From Streptomyces termitum (GTDB taxonomy: Bacteria; Actinomycetota; Actinomycetes; Streptomycetales; Streptomycetaceae), in contig NZ_BMUL01000006.1 of assembly GCF_014650175.1 (NCBI RefSeq), positions 1 through 64,000 on the forward strand: a stretch of 64,000 nucleotides of DNA. The letters are read 5' to 3'. Below the pieces are notes generated by a model. The model was not told the origin of the DNA, ran no database searches, and was given only the letters and a program-made list of their open reading frames with translations. Of this stretch, positions 54,653 through 62,627 are shown piece after piece (position 1 is the stretch's first letter; every line of letters begins with the position of its first letter). A program made the position numbers and the translations under genes.

Positions 54653-54874
54653 ATGAAGATCGACTGGGCAGCTCTCGGCTCCGTCTTCGGGGTCAGCCTC
54701 GTGGCCACCGTCGCCCTCGTGGGCCTCTTCTCCCTCGGCATCGTCGGCCTCACCAAGCAGGAGGCCGCCGAGGCCCGGGGCGGCTCCGCCGTCCTCGCCC
54801 GCACCGGCGCCTACGCCTGCTTCGCGCTCTGCGCGGCCGCCGTCGCCTACGGCATCTACCTGATCGTCGCCTGA
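54653..54874 (+). CDS. Small membrane protein downstream of pit
   Basis: 73 residues, two membrane helices (AALGSVFGVSLVATVALVGLFSLGIVGL; GAYACFALCAAAVAYGIYLIVA) joined by a short Lys/Glu loop. It lies 18 nt after pit, presumably in the same operon. I recall that Streptomyces pit genes are often followed by such a protein; a role in transporter assembly or regulation is inferred only. Confidence 0.85.
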   Translation: MKIDWAALGSVFGVSLVATVALVGLFSLGIVGLTKQEAAEARGGSAVLARTGAYACFALCAAAVAYGIYLIVA

Positions 54875-54890
54875 CCGGCGGTCCCCGGAC

Positions 54891-54924
54891 GGGGCGGTCC
54901 GTGCCTGCGGGTGCGGGCCGCCCC
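54891..54924 (+). terminator. Possible terminator of the pit operon
   Basis: GGGGCGG (54891-54897) pairs with CCGCCCC (54918-54924). The stem is short with a long loop, so confidence is low. Confidence 0.4.
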
Positions 54925-54959
54925 TCCGTCGTGTCTGTGGCGCTTCGCACAGTGACCCG

Positions 54960-55140
54960 CCGCAGGTCAAGCCCGGGTTGACGGCTGTTCGCGGGGCGTG
55001 GTGGACTGCCGGGGCCATTACGGCGGCAATGGAGAGGAAGCCCGGTGCGATTCCGGCGCGGTCCCGCCACTGTGACCGGCCCCCGCGACCAGCGGGGTCC
55101 GGGAGCCAGGAACTCTCGCCGCCGGTCACGTCGACCCAGG
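54960..55140 (+). ncRNA. Cobalamin (AdoCbl) riboswitch
   Basis: The conserved B12-riboswitch blocks are readable: GGAAGCCCGGTGCGATTCCGG, shortened by the genome's GC bias, then GCGGTCCCGCCACTGTGACC with the B12 box GCCACTG at 55066-55072, and GGAGCCAGGAACTC near 55102-55115. It lies directly upstream of cobD and should shut the cob operon when coenzyme B12 is plentiful. The 5' limit is approximate. Confidence 0.92.
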
Positions 55141-55169
55141 GCGCGGACCCTGAGTGAGGACACGCCGCC

Positions 55170-56144
55170 ATGCCCGGCCGCACCCCCGTGGCTTCCCGAG
55201 CCACCGCAGTCTTCGCGTACGGAGCGGCCGCCGGCCTCGCCGTCGACCTGCTCCTCGGCGACCCCCGCCGGGGCCATCCCGTCGCCGCCTTCGGGCGGGC
55301 CGCCGCCGCCGTCGAGGAGCGGCTGTGGCGCGACGACCGGGGCCGGGGCGTCCTGCACACCGCCGTCTGCGCCGGGACCGCCGTCGCGGCCGGCGCGCTG
55401 GCCGCCCGGACGGTGCGGGGCAGCCGCGCCGCCTCCGCCGCGCTGACCGCCGCCGCCGTGTGGGCCGTCGTCGGCGGGACGACCCTGGGCCGGGAGGCCC
55501 GCGCGATCGGCGGCGCCCTCGAAGCGGGCGACCTGGAGGCCGCCCGCGAGCGGCTGCCGCACCTGGTGGGGCGCGACCCGCAGGCCCTGGACGGTCCGGC
55601 GATGGCCCGCGCGGTCGTCGAGTCGGTCGCCGAGAACACCTCCGACGCGGTCGTCGGCGCCCTGGTCTGGGGCGCCGTCGCGGGCGTGCCGGGACTGCTC
55701 GGCTTCCGGGCCGTCAACACCCTGGACGCCATGGTCGGCCACAGGTCCCCGCGCCACCGCCGCTACGGCTGGGCCTCGGCCCGCCTCGACGACGCGGCCG
55801 GCTGGCCGGGCGCCCGGCTCACCGCCGCCCTCGCCACCGTCGCGGGAGGGGACCCGCGCGGGGCCGTACGGGCCTGGCGGGCCGACGCGGCGAAACACCC
55901 CAGCCCCAACGCCGGACCGGTCGAGGCGGCGTTCGCGGGCGCCCTGGGCGTACGGCTCGGGGGGACGCTCTCGTACGGCGGGCGGGTCGAGCACCGGCCC
56001 GTGCTGAACGGGGCGGGGCGGCCCGTGGCGGTCGCCGACATCGACCGGGCGGTGCGGCTCTCGCGCCGGGTGACCTGGCTGACCCTGGCCGCCTGCGCGG
56101 GCGGCCGGCTGATCGTGGACGCGGCGAAGCGGAGGACGAAGTGA
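55170..56144 (+). CDS. cobD: Adenosylcobinamide-phosphate synthase CobD/CbiB
   Basis: 324 residues, four to five membrane segments. Attaches the aminopropanol arm to adenosylcobyric acid. Family motifs: AAGLAVDLLLGDPRRGHPVAAFGR near the N-terminus, RAVVESVAENTSDAVVGALVWGAVAG, FRAVNTLDAMVGHRSPRHRRYGWASARLDD, and KHPSPNAGPVEAAFAGALGVRLGG. First gene after the riboswitch. Its stop overlaps the cobQ start by GTGA. Confidence 0.96.
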   Translation: MPGRTPVASRATAVFAYGAAAGLAVDLLLGDPRRGHPVAAFGRAAAAVEERLWRDDRGRGVLHTAVCAGTAVAAGALAARTVRGSRAASAALTAAAVWAVVGGTTLGREARAIGGALEAGDLEAARERLPHLVGRDPQALDGPAMARAVVESVAENTSDAVVGALVWGAVAGVPGLLGFRAVNTLDAMVGHRSPRHRRYGWASARLDDAAGWPGARLTAALATVAGGDPRGAVRAWRADAAKHPSPNAGPVEAAFAGALGVRLGGTLSYGGRVEHRPVLNGAGRPVAVADIDRAVRLSRRVTWLTLAACAGGRLIVDAAKRRTK

Positions 56145-57712
56145 GGGGTGGGGGGCTGCTCGTCGCCGGGACGACCTCCGACGCGGGCAAGAGCGTCGTC
56201 ACGGCGGGCATCTGCCGCTGGCTGGTCCGGCGGGGCGTGAGCGTCGCGCCGTTCAAGGGGCAGAACATGTCCCTCAACTCCTTCGTGACCCGGGAGGGCG
56301 CCGAGATCGGGCGCGCCCAGGCCATGCAGGCGCAGGCCGCCCGGGTCGAGCCGACCGCGCTGATGAACCCGGTGCTGCTCAAGCCGGGGAGCGACCGGTC
56401 CAGCCAGGTCGTGCTCATGGGGAAGCCGGTCGGCGAGATGAGCGCCCGGGGCTACCACGGGGGGCGGCAGGCGTCGCTCTTCGAGCCGGTGATGGCCTGC
56501 CTGGAGGAGCTGCGGGCCACCTACGACGCGGTGATCTGCGAGGGCGCGGGCAGCCCGGCCGAGATCAACCTGCGGCGCACCGACATCGTCAACATGGGCA
56601 TCGCGCGGGCCGCCCGGCTGCCCGTGGTGGTGGTCGGCGACATCGACCGGGGCGGGGTCTTCGCCCAGTTCTTCGGGACAACGGCGCTGCTCGCGCCCGA
56701 GGACCAGGAGCTGGTCGCCGGATACCTGGTGAACAAGTTCCGGGGCGACGTGACGCTGCTCGAACCCGGGCTCGACATGCTGCGCGGGCTGACCGGCCGC
56801 CGGACCTTCGGCGTGCTGCCGTACGCGCACGGCCTCGGCATCGACGAGGAGGACGGCATGGGGGTCCCCCCTGGTCGAGCGAAGTCGAGACCTTGGGGGA
56901 GGGTGTCGCTGCGGGGCGCGGTCCGCGAGTCGGTCGTCGCGCCGCCGGTCGGCGCCGACGTGCTGCGGGTCGCGGTCTGCGCCGTACCGCTCATGTCCAA
57001 CTTCACCGACGTGGACGCGCTGGCCGCCGAGCCGGGCGTGATCGTGCGGTTCGTGGACCGGCCGGAGGAGCTGGCCGACGCGGACCTCGTCGTCCTGCCC
57101 GGCACCCGGGGCACGGTCAAGGCGCTGGCGTGGCTGCGCGAGCGGGGCCTCGCCGACGCGATCGCCCGGCGCGCCGCCGAGGGCCGCCCGGTCCTCGGGA
57201 TCTGCGGCGGCTACCAGGCCCTCGGCGAGCGCATCGAGGACGAGGTCGAGTCGCGGGCGGGCGCGGTCGACGGGCTCGGGCTGCTGCCCGTACGGGTGCG
57301 GTTCGCGCGCGAGAAGACGCTCGCCCGGCCGGTCGGCGAGGCGCTCGGCGAGCGGGTCGAGGGGTACGAGATCCACCACGGCGTCGCGGACGTGCGCGGC
57401 GGGGAGGCGTTCGTCTCCGACGGCGAAGGACGCGGCCTGGACGGCTGCCGGGTCGGCGCCGTGTGGGGCACCCACTGGCACGGGTCCCTGGAGGGCGACG
57501 GCTTCCGGCGGGCGTTCCTGCGGGAGGTCGCGGCGGCGGCGGGCCGGGCCTTCGTGCCCGCCCCCGACACCTCCTTCGGCACCCTGCGCGAGGAGCAGCT
57601 CGACCGGCTCGGCGACCTGATCGAGGAGCACGCCGACACGGACGCGCTGCTGCGGCTCGTCGAGGAGGGCCCGCCGAAGGGCCTGCCGTTCGTCCCGCCG
57701 GGCGCGCCGTGA
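56141..57712 (+). CDS. cobQ: Cobyric acid synthase CobQ (with in-frame repeat insertion)
   Basis: 523 residues. Amidates four side chains of adenosylcobyrinic diamide. N-terminal P-loop-like dethiobiotin-synthetase fold (LLVAGTTSDAGKSVVTAGICRWL, PFKGQNMSLNS) and a C-terminal class-I glutamine amidotransferase with Cys355 (VLGICGGYQALGERI) and the HHGVADVRGGE loop. Residues about 241-254 (VPPGRAKSRPWGR) come from a palindromic repeat at 56860-56900 inserted without shifting the frame, between the two domains. The GTG start overlaps the cobD stop. Confidence 0.95.
   Translation: MRGGGLLVAGTTSDAGKSVVTAGICRWLVRRGVSVAPFKGQNMSLNSFVTREGAEIGRAQAMQAQAARVEPTALMNPVLLKPGSDRSSQVVLMGKPVGEMSARGYHGGRQASLFEPVMACLEELRATYDAVICEGAGSPAEINLRRTDIVNMGIARAARLPVVVVGDIDRGGVFAQFFGTTALLAPEDQELVAGYLVNKFRGDVTLLEPGLDMLRGLTGRRTFGVLPYAHGLGIDEEDGMGVPPGRAKSRPWGRVSLRGAVRESVVAPPVGADVLRVAVCAVPLMSNFTDVDALAAEPGVIVRFVDRPEELADADLVVLPGTRGTVKALAWLRERGLADAIARRAAEGRPVLGICGGYQALGERIEDEVESRAGAVDGLGLLPVRVRFAREKTLARPVGEALGERVEGYEIHHGVADVRGGEAFVSDGEGRGLDGCRVGAVWGTHWHGSLEGDGFRRAFLREVAAAAGRAFVPAPDTSFGTLREEQLDRLGDLIEEHADTDALLRLVEEGPPKGLPFVPPGAP
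56860..56900. repeat. Short interspersed palindromic repeat inside cobQ
   Basis: Starts GGGGGTCCCCCCTGGTCGAG and ends TCGAGACCTTGGGGGA. Outer arms TCCCCC/GGGGGA and inner arms TCGA/TCGA enclose a GCGAAG loop. From memory this is a common intergenic repeat of Streptomyces genomes; finding it inside a gene is unusual. Confidence 0.75.
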
Positions 57713-57761
57713 GCGCCCGGTCCGTCCCGTCATCCGTACGCACCGAAGGAGTGGGCCCCCG

Positions 57762-59837
57762 ATGAGCACCCGTTTTCCGTTCACCGCCGTCGTCGGAATG
57801 GACGACCTGCGGCTCGCGCTGCTGCTGAACGCCGTCAGCCCGAGCGTGGGCGGGGTGCTCGTGCGGGGCGAGAAGGGGACCGCGAAGTCGACCGCCGTAC
57901 GGGCCCTCGCCGAGCTGCTGCCCGAGGTGGCCGTCGTCGACGGGTGCCGGTTCAGCTGCGATCCCGCCGCGCCCGATCCCGGCTGCCCGGACGGGCCCCA
58001 CCGGGACGCGGGGGCGGGGGCGCGGGCCGCGCGGATGGTCGAGCTGCCGGTCGGCGCGTCCGAGGACCGGCTCGTCGGCGCGCTGGACATCGAGCGGGCG
58101 CTCGCCGAGGGCGTGAAGGCGTTCGAGCCCGGGCTGCTCGCCGCCGCGCACCGGGGGATCCTCTACGTCGACGAGGTCAACCTGCTCTCCGACCACCTGG
58201 TGGACCACCTCCTCGACGCCGCCGCCATGGGCGCCTCGCACGTCGAGCGCGAGGGCGTCTCGGTGCGGCACGCCGCGCGGTTCCTGCTGGTCGGGACGAT
58301 GAACCCGGAGGAGGGCGAGCTGCGGCCGCAGCTCCTCGACCGGTTCGGGCTGACCGTGGAGGTGGCCGCCTCCCGGGTGCCCGAGGAGCGGGTGGAGGTC
58401 GTACGGCGGCGGCTGGCGTTCGAGGACGACCCGGCCGGCTTCGCCGCCCGCTGGGCCGGGGAGGAGACCGCGCTGCGCGAACGGATCGCCGCCGCACGGG
58501 AGTTGCTGCCCCGGGTGGTCCTCGGGGACGGCGCGCTGCTCCAGATCGCCGCCACCTGTGCCGCGTTCGAGGTGGACGGCATGCGCGCCGACATCGTCAT
58601 GGCGAGGACCGCGACCGCGCTCGCCGCGTGGGCGGGCCGGGCGGAGGTGACGGGCGAGGACGTGCGGCAGGCCGCGCTGCTCGCGCTCCCCCACCGGCGG
58701 CGGCGCAATCCGTTCGACGCGCCGGGGCTCGACGAGGACAGGCTCGACGAGACCCTGGAGCGGTTCGGGGACGACGCGCCGAAGGACGATCCGGACCCGG
58801 AGCCCGACGGGCCCGGTGACGGCGGCCCCGGGGACGGCGGGCCCGGCGGGGGTGGCGGCGGGGTGCCGCCGCAGGGCGGCGAGGGGCCCGCGCCCGAGAC
58901 CGGCGACGGGCCCGGGGAGACCTCCGCGCCCGAGACCGTCGACATGCCGGAGAAGGCGCCCGCGCCCGCTTCCGGCGGGGGCGCGGGCGAGCGGGCCGCT
59001 GTGAAGGCCGCCGAGCCGTTCCGTACGAAGGTGCTGAGCGTGCCCGGACTGGGCGAGGGGGCCGCCGGGCGGCGGTCCCGGGCCCGGACCGAGCACGGGC
59101 GGACCACCGGGGAGACCCGGCCCCGGGGCGTGCTGACCAAGCTGCACCTGGCCGCGACCGTACGGGCCGCCGCCCCGCACCAGCGGGCGCGCGGGCGGTC
59201 CGGGCCGGGGCTCGTGGTGCGCCGGGACGACCTGCGGCAGGCGGTGCGGGAGGGGCGCGAGGGGAACCTGGTGCTGTTCGTGGTGGACGCCTCCGGGTCG
59301 ATGGCGGCGCGGCGGCGGATGGGCGCCGTGAAGGGCGCCGTGCTCTCGCTGCTGCTCGACGCCTACCAGCGGCGGGACAAGGTCGGCCTGGTCACCTTCC
59401 GGGGGCGGGACGCCGAGCTGGCGCTGCCGCCGACCTCGTCCGTGGACGCGGCGGCGGCCCGCCTGGAGGAGCTGCCCACCGGGGGCCGTACGCCGCTGTC
59501 CGCCGGGCTGCTCAGGGCGCACGACGTGCTGCGGGTGGAGCGGCTGCGGGACCCCTCGCGCCGGCCGCTGCTCGTCGTCGTGACCGACGGGCGGGCCACC
59601 GGCGGCGGCCCGGACCCGGTGGGGCTGGCGGCGCGGGCCGCGCGGCTGCACGCCGCCGACGGCACGGCGGCCGTCGTCGTGGACTGCGAGGCGGGCCCGG
59701 TGCGGCTCGGCCTCGCCGGGAGCCTCGCCCGTGATCTGGGCGGCACCGCCGTCACCCTGGACGAACTGCGGGCCGACGCGATCGCCGGGCTCGTACGAGA
59801 AGCACAGGACAACCGCTCTGTCAGGAGGGCCGCTTAA
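57762..59837 (+). CDS. Putative cobaltochelatase subunit, ChlI/ChlD-like fusion
   Basis: 691 residues. An N-terminal AAA+ domain of the BchI/ChlI kind (Walker A GEKGTAKST at residues 36-44, LYVDEVNLLSDHLVDHLLDAA, LVGTMNPEEGELRPQLLDRFG) is followed by a long acidic Gly/Pro-rich linker and a C-terminal von Willebrand A domain with a MIDAS (Asp509, Ser511, Ser513 in VVDASGSM). It supplies ATPase power to the CobN chelatase that inserts cobalt. cobN is not in the window. AAGGAG lies upstream of the ATG. Confidence 0.93.
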   Translation: MSTRFPFTAVVGMDDLRLALLLNAVSPSVGGVLVRGEKGTAKSTAVRALAELLPEVAVVDGCRFSCDPAAPDPGCPDGPHRDAGAGARAARMVELPVGASEDRLVGALDIERALAEGVKAFEPGLLAAAHRGILYVDEVNLLSDHLVDHLLDAAAMGASHVEREGVSVRHAARFLLVGTMNPEEGELRPQLLDRFGLTVEVAASRVPEERVEVVRRRLAFEDDPAGFAARWAGEETALRERIAAARELLPRVVLGDGALLQIAATCAAFEVDGMRADIVMARTATALAAWAGRAEVTGEDVRQAALLALPHRRRRNPFDAPGLDEDRLDETLERFGDDAPKDDPDPEPDGPGDGGPGDGGPGGGGGGVPPQGGEGPAPETGDGPGETSAPETVDMPEKAPAPASGGGAGERAAVKAAEPFRTKVLSVPGLGEGAAGRRSRARTEHGRTTGETRPRGVLTKLHLAATVRAAAPHQRARGRSGPGLVVRRDDLRQAVREGREGNLVLFVVDASGSMAARRRMGAVKGAVLSLLLDAYQRRDKVGLVTFRGRDAELALPPTSSVDAAAARLEELPTGGRTPLSAGLLRAHDVLRVERLRDPSRRPLLVVVTDGRATGGGPDPVGLAARAARLHAADGTAAVVVDCEAGPVRLGLAGSLARDLGGTAVTLDELRADAIAGLVREAQDNRSVRRAA

Positions 59838-60445
59838 TGCCGCAGGGACAGCCGACCGTCGTGCCCGACGACGGCCTCACGACCCGTCAGCGCCGCAACC
59901 GGGCACTGGTGATGGTGCACACGGGCGTCGGCAAGGGGAAGTCGACGGCCGCCTTCGGGATGGCGCTGCGCGCCTGGAACCAGGGCTGGCCGATCGGGGT
60001 GTTCCAGTTCGTGAAGTCCGCCAAGTGGAAGGTCGGCGAGGAGAACGCCCTCAAGGCGCTCGGCGAGACCGGCAAGGGCGGCACCGTCACGTGGAACAAG
60101 ATGGGCGAGGGCTGGTCCTGGATCCAGCGCGAGACCGCCGAGGGCGAGCCGTCGCACGAGGACAAGGCGCGCGAGGGCTGGGAGCAGGTCAAGCGGGACC
60201 TGGCCGAGGAGACGTACAAGTTCTACGTCCTCGACGAGTTCGCGTACCTGCTGCACTGGGGCTGGATCGACGTGGCGGAGGTCGTGGAGGTGCTGCGGGA
60301 CCGGCCCGGTCAGCAGCACGTCGTCATCACCGGCCGCAACGCGCCGCGGGAACTGGTGGACTTCGCCGACCTCGTCACCGACATGTCCAAGGTGAAGCAC
60401 CCGATGGACGCCGGCCAGAAGGGCCAGCGGGGCATCGAGTGGTAG
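59837..60445 (+). CDS. cobO: Cob(I)yrinic acid a,c-diamide adenosyltransferase CobO
   Basis: 202 residues. Transfers the adenosyl group from ATP to the corrin cobalt. CobA/BtuR-type motifs: P-loop HTGVGKGKS (28-36), FGMALRAWNQGWPIGVFQFVKSAKWKVGEENAL, EVKRDL-type middle helix (GWEQVKRDLAEETYKFYVLDEFAYLLHWGWID), and VVITGRNAPRELVDFADLVTDM. The ATG shares one base with the chelatase stop, so translation is coupled. Confidence 0.96.
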   Translation: MPQGQPTVVPDDGLTTRQRRNRALVMVHTGVGKGKSTAAFGMALRAWNQGWPIGVFQFVKSAKWKVGEENALKALGETGKGGTVTWNKMGEGWSWIQRETAEGEPSHEDKAREGWEQVKRDLAEETYKFYVLDEFAYLLHWGWIDVAEVVEVLRDRPGQQHVVITGRNAPRELVDFADLVTDMSKVKHPMDAGQKGQRGIEW

Positions 60446-61839
60446 CACGTCTCGTCATCGCCGCGCCGTCGTCGGGCGCGGGCAAGACCACGGTGGCGAC
60501 CGGTCTGATGGCCGCGTTCGCCGGACGCGGGCTCGCGGTCTCCCCGCACAAGGTGGGGCCCGACTACATCGACCCGGGCTACCACGCGCTCGCCACCGGC
60601 CGCCCGGGGCGCAACCTCGACGCGTTCATGTGCGGCACGGGCCTGGTCGCGCCGCTGTTCGCGCACGGGGCGCGCGGCTGCGACCTGGCCGTCGTCGAGG
60701 GCGTGATGGGGCTGTACGACGGCGCCGCCGACCAGGGCGAGCTGGCCTCGACCGCGCAGGTGGCCAAGCTCCTGAGGGCGCCGGTGGTGCTGGTCGTGGA
60801 CGCCTCCTCGCAGTCGCGGTCGGTGGCGGCGCTCGTGCACGGCTTCGCGTCCTGGGACCCGGAGGTGCGGATCGGCGGCGTGATCCTGAACAAGGTCGCG
60901 ACCGACCGGCACGAGCACCTGCTGCGGGAGGCGCTGGGCGAGTCGGGGGTGCCGGTCCTCGGCGTGCTGCGGCGGGCACCGGCGGTGGAGACGCCGTCCC
61001 GGCACCTGGGGCTGGTGCCGGTGGCGGAGCGGCGGGCGCAGGCCGTGGACGCGGTCGCCGCGCAGGCCGAACAGGTGCGTGCCGGGTGCGACCTGGAGGG
61101 GCTGCTCGCGCTCGCCCGGTCGGCGCCGCCGCTCTCCGCAGAGCCGTGGTCGCCGTCCGCGGAGCGGGCGGGCGCTTCGCGGGACGGAACGGACGGGCAC
61201 GACGCGGCCGGCGGCCGGCGGACGGCGCCCGGCTCCGGCCGGAGGCCGACGGTGGCCGTCGCGGGCGGCGCGGCGTTCACGTTCTCGTACGCCGAGCACA
61301 CCGAGCTGCTGGAGGCGGCCGGCGCGGAGGTCGTCGCCTTCGACCCGCTGCGGGACGAGGCGCTCCCCGAGGGGACGGCCGGCCTCGTCATAGGCGGCGG
61401 CTTCCCCGAGGTGTACGGGGCGGAGCTGTCGGCCAACGAGCCGCTGCGGAAGGCCGTGGCGGAGCTCGCCGCGTCCGGGGCGCCGGTCGCCGCCGAGTGC
61501 GCCGGGCTGCTGTACCTCGCGCGGTCGCTGGACGGGCACCCCATGTGCGGGATCCTCGACGCCGACGCGCGCATGTCGGGGCGCCTGACGCTCGGTTACC
61601 GGGACGCCGTCGCCGTGGGCGACAGCCCGCTCGCGGCGGCCGGGACCCGGGTGCGGGGGCACGAGTTCCACCGCACGGTGATCGAGCCGGGCGCGGGCGA
61701 GCGGCCCGCCTGGGGGCTCTTCCAGCCGGAGCGGCGCCTTGAGGGCTTCGTACGGGGCGGGGTGCACGCCAGCTATGTGCACACGCACTGGGCGGGGGCG
61801 CCGGGGACGGCCGCACGGTTCGTGGAGCACTGCGGGTGA
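60439..61839 (+). CDS. cobB: Cobyrinate a,c-diamide synthase CobB
   Basis: 466 residues. Glutamine-dependent amidation of the a and c side chains. N-terminal ATP site APSSGAGKTT (9-18) with HKVGPDYIDPGYHALATGRPGRNLD; C-terminal glutaminase with Cys354 (AAECAGLLYLARSLDG) and GGGFPEVYGAELSAN. A polar linker of about 40 residues (EPWSPSAERAGASRDG...) joins the halves and is longer than I would expect. GTG 60439 overlaps the cobO stop by 7 nt. Confidence 0.95.
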   Translation: MVARLVIAAPSSGAGKTTVATGLMAAFAGRGLAVSPHKVGPDYIDPGYHALATGRPGRNLDAFMCGTGLVAPLFAHGARGCDLAVVEGVMGLYDGAADQGELASTAQVAKLLRAPVVLVVDASSQSRSVAALVHGFASWDPEVRIGGVILNKVATDRHEHLLREALGESGVPVLGVLRRAPAVETPSRHLGLVPVAERRAQAVDAVAAQAEQVRAGCDLEGLLALARSAPPLSAEPWSPSAERAGASRDGTDGHDAAGGRRTAPGSGRRPTVAVAGGAAFTFSYAEHTELLEAAGAEVVAFDPLRDEALPEGTAGLVIGGGFPEVYGAELSANEPLRKAVAELAASGAPVAAECAGLLYLARSLDGHPMCGILDADARMSGRLTLGYRDAVAVGDSPLAAAGTRVRGHEFHRTVIEPGAGERPAWGLFQPERRLEGFVRGGVHASYVHTHWAGAPGTAARFVEHCG

Positions 61840-61841
61840 GT

Positions 61842-62621
61842 TCAGCCGCCGGAGAGGCCCACCACGAGCCAGATGAAGGCCACGCCCGCCACCGTGCACA
61901 GCAGGGTGGAGCGGGCGGGGTGTTCGTGGTGCGCCTCGGGCAGGATCTCGGCGGCGGCCAGGTAGAGCAGGGCGCCGCCGAAGAAGCCGAGATAGGCGCC
62001 GAGCAGTTCCTCCGGAAGGGTGAACAGCAGGGTGGAGGCGGCGCCGACGAGCGGGGCGACCGCGTCGGCGACGAGCATGCCGATCGCCTTGCGGCGGGCG
62101 TTCCCGTACAGGCTGGTGAGCGTGTACGTGTTGAAGCCGTCGGCGAAGTCGTGGGTGATGACGGCGAGCGCGACGGTGGCGCCCATGCCGCCGCCGACCT
62201 GGAAGGCGGCGCCGAGCGCGACGCCGTCCATGAGGCTGTGCAGGACCATCGCGGCGGCGGCCGTGAGTCCCACCTGGGGGACCCTCTCGCCCTCCTTCCG
62301 GCCGCCGCCCCCCGGCCGGGTGCCCTGCGCGGCCCCCCAGTCGGAACCGGCGCCGTGGGCGGCGCTGCGGACGGCGAGCAGGCGCTCCATGACGTGGGCG
62401 AAGAGGAAGCCGCCGACGAAGAGGAGCAGGGCCTCGGGGACGCCGAAGACGTCCTGCCCGGCGGCCTCCAGGGCCTCGGGGAGCAGGTCGAGGCCGACGA
62501 CGCCGAGCATGAGGCCGCCGGCCAGGCCGAGGACCAGGTGGCGCCGGTCGGTGACGCGCTGCGCGACCCAGCCGCCGAACAGCGTCATGAGGAACGCGCC
62601 GAGCGCGACGACCACAGCCAT
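61842..62621 (-). CDS. ZIP family metal transporter
   Basis: 259 residues, about eight membrane helices with a His/Lys-poor cytoplasmic loop. ZIP metal-site helices: AAMVLHSLMDGVALGAAF and AVITHDFADGFNTYTLT (His, Asp and Asn ligands), plus ILPEAHHEHPARS near the C-terminus. Imports divalent metals, commonly zinc; a link to cobalt supply is suggested only by its position. It sits in reverse orientation inside the cob cluster, ending 2 nt after cobB. Confidence 0.93.
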   Translation of the reverse strand: MAVVVALGAFLMTLFGGWVAQRVTDRRHLVLGLAGGLMLGVVGLDLLPEALEAAGQDVFGVPEALLLFVGGFLFAHVMERLLAVRSAAHGAGSDWGAAQGTRPGGGGRKEGERVPQVGLTAAAAMVLHSLMDGVALGAAFQVGGGMGATVALAVITHDFADGFNTYTLTSLYGNARRKAIGMLVADAVAPLVGAASTLLFTLPEELLGAYLGFFGGALLYLAAAEILPEAHHEHPARSTLLCTVAGVAFIWLVVGLSGG

Positions 62622-62627
62622 GGCCCC

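Noticed and set aside
53050..55732. Minus-strand open frame extending the alpha/beta hydrolase by about 900 codons
   Set aside because: It would run antisense through the entire pit gene and the PHO box. The real start is at the signal helix, 52933.
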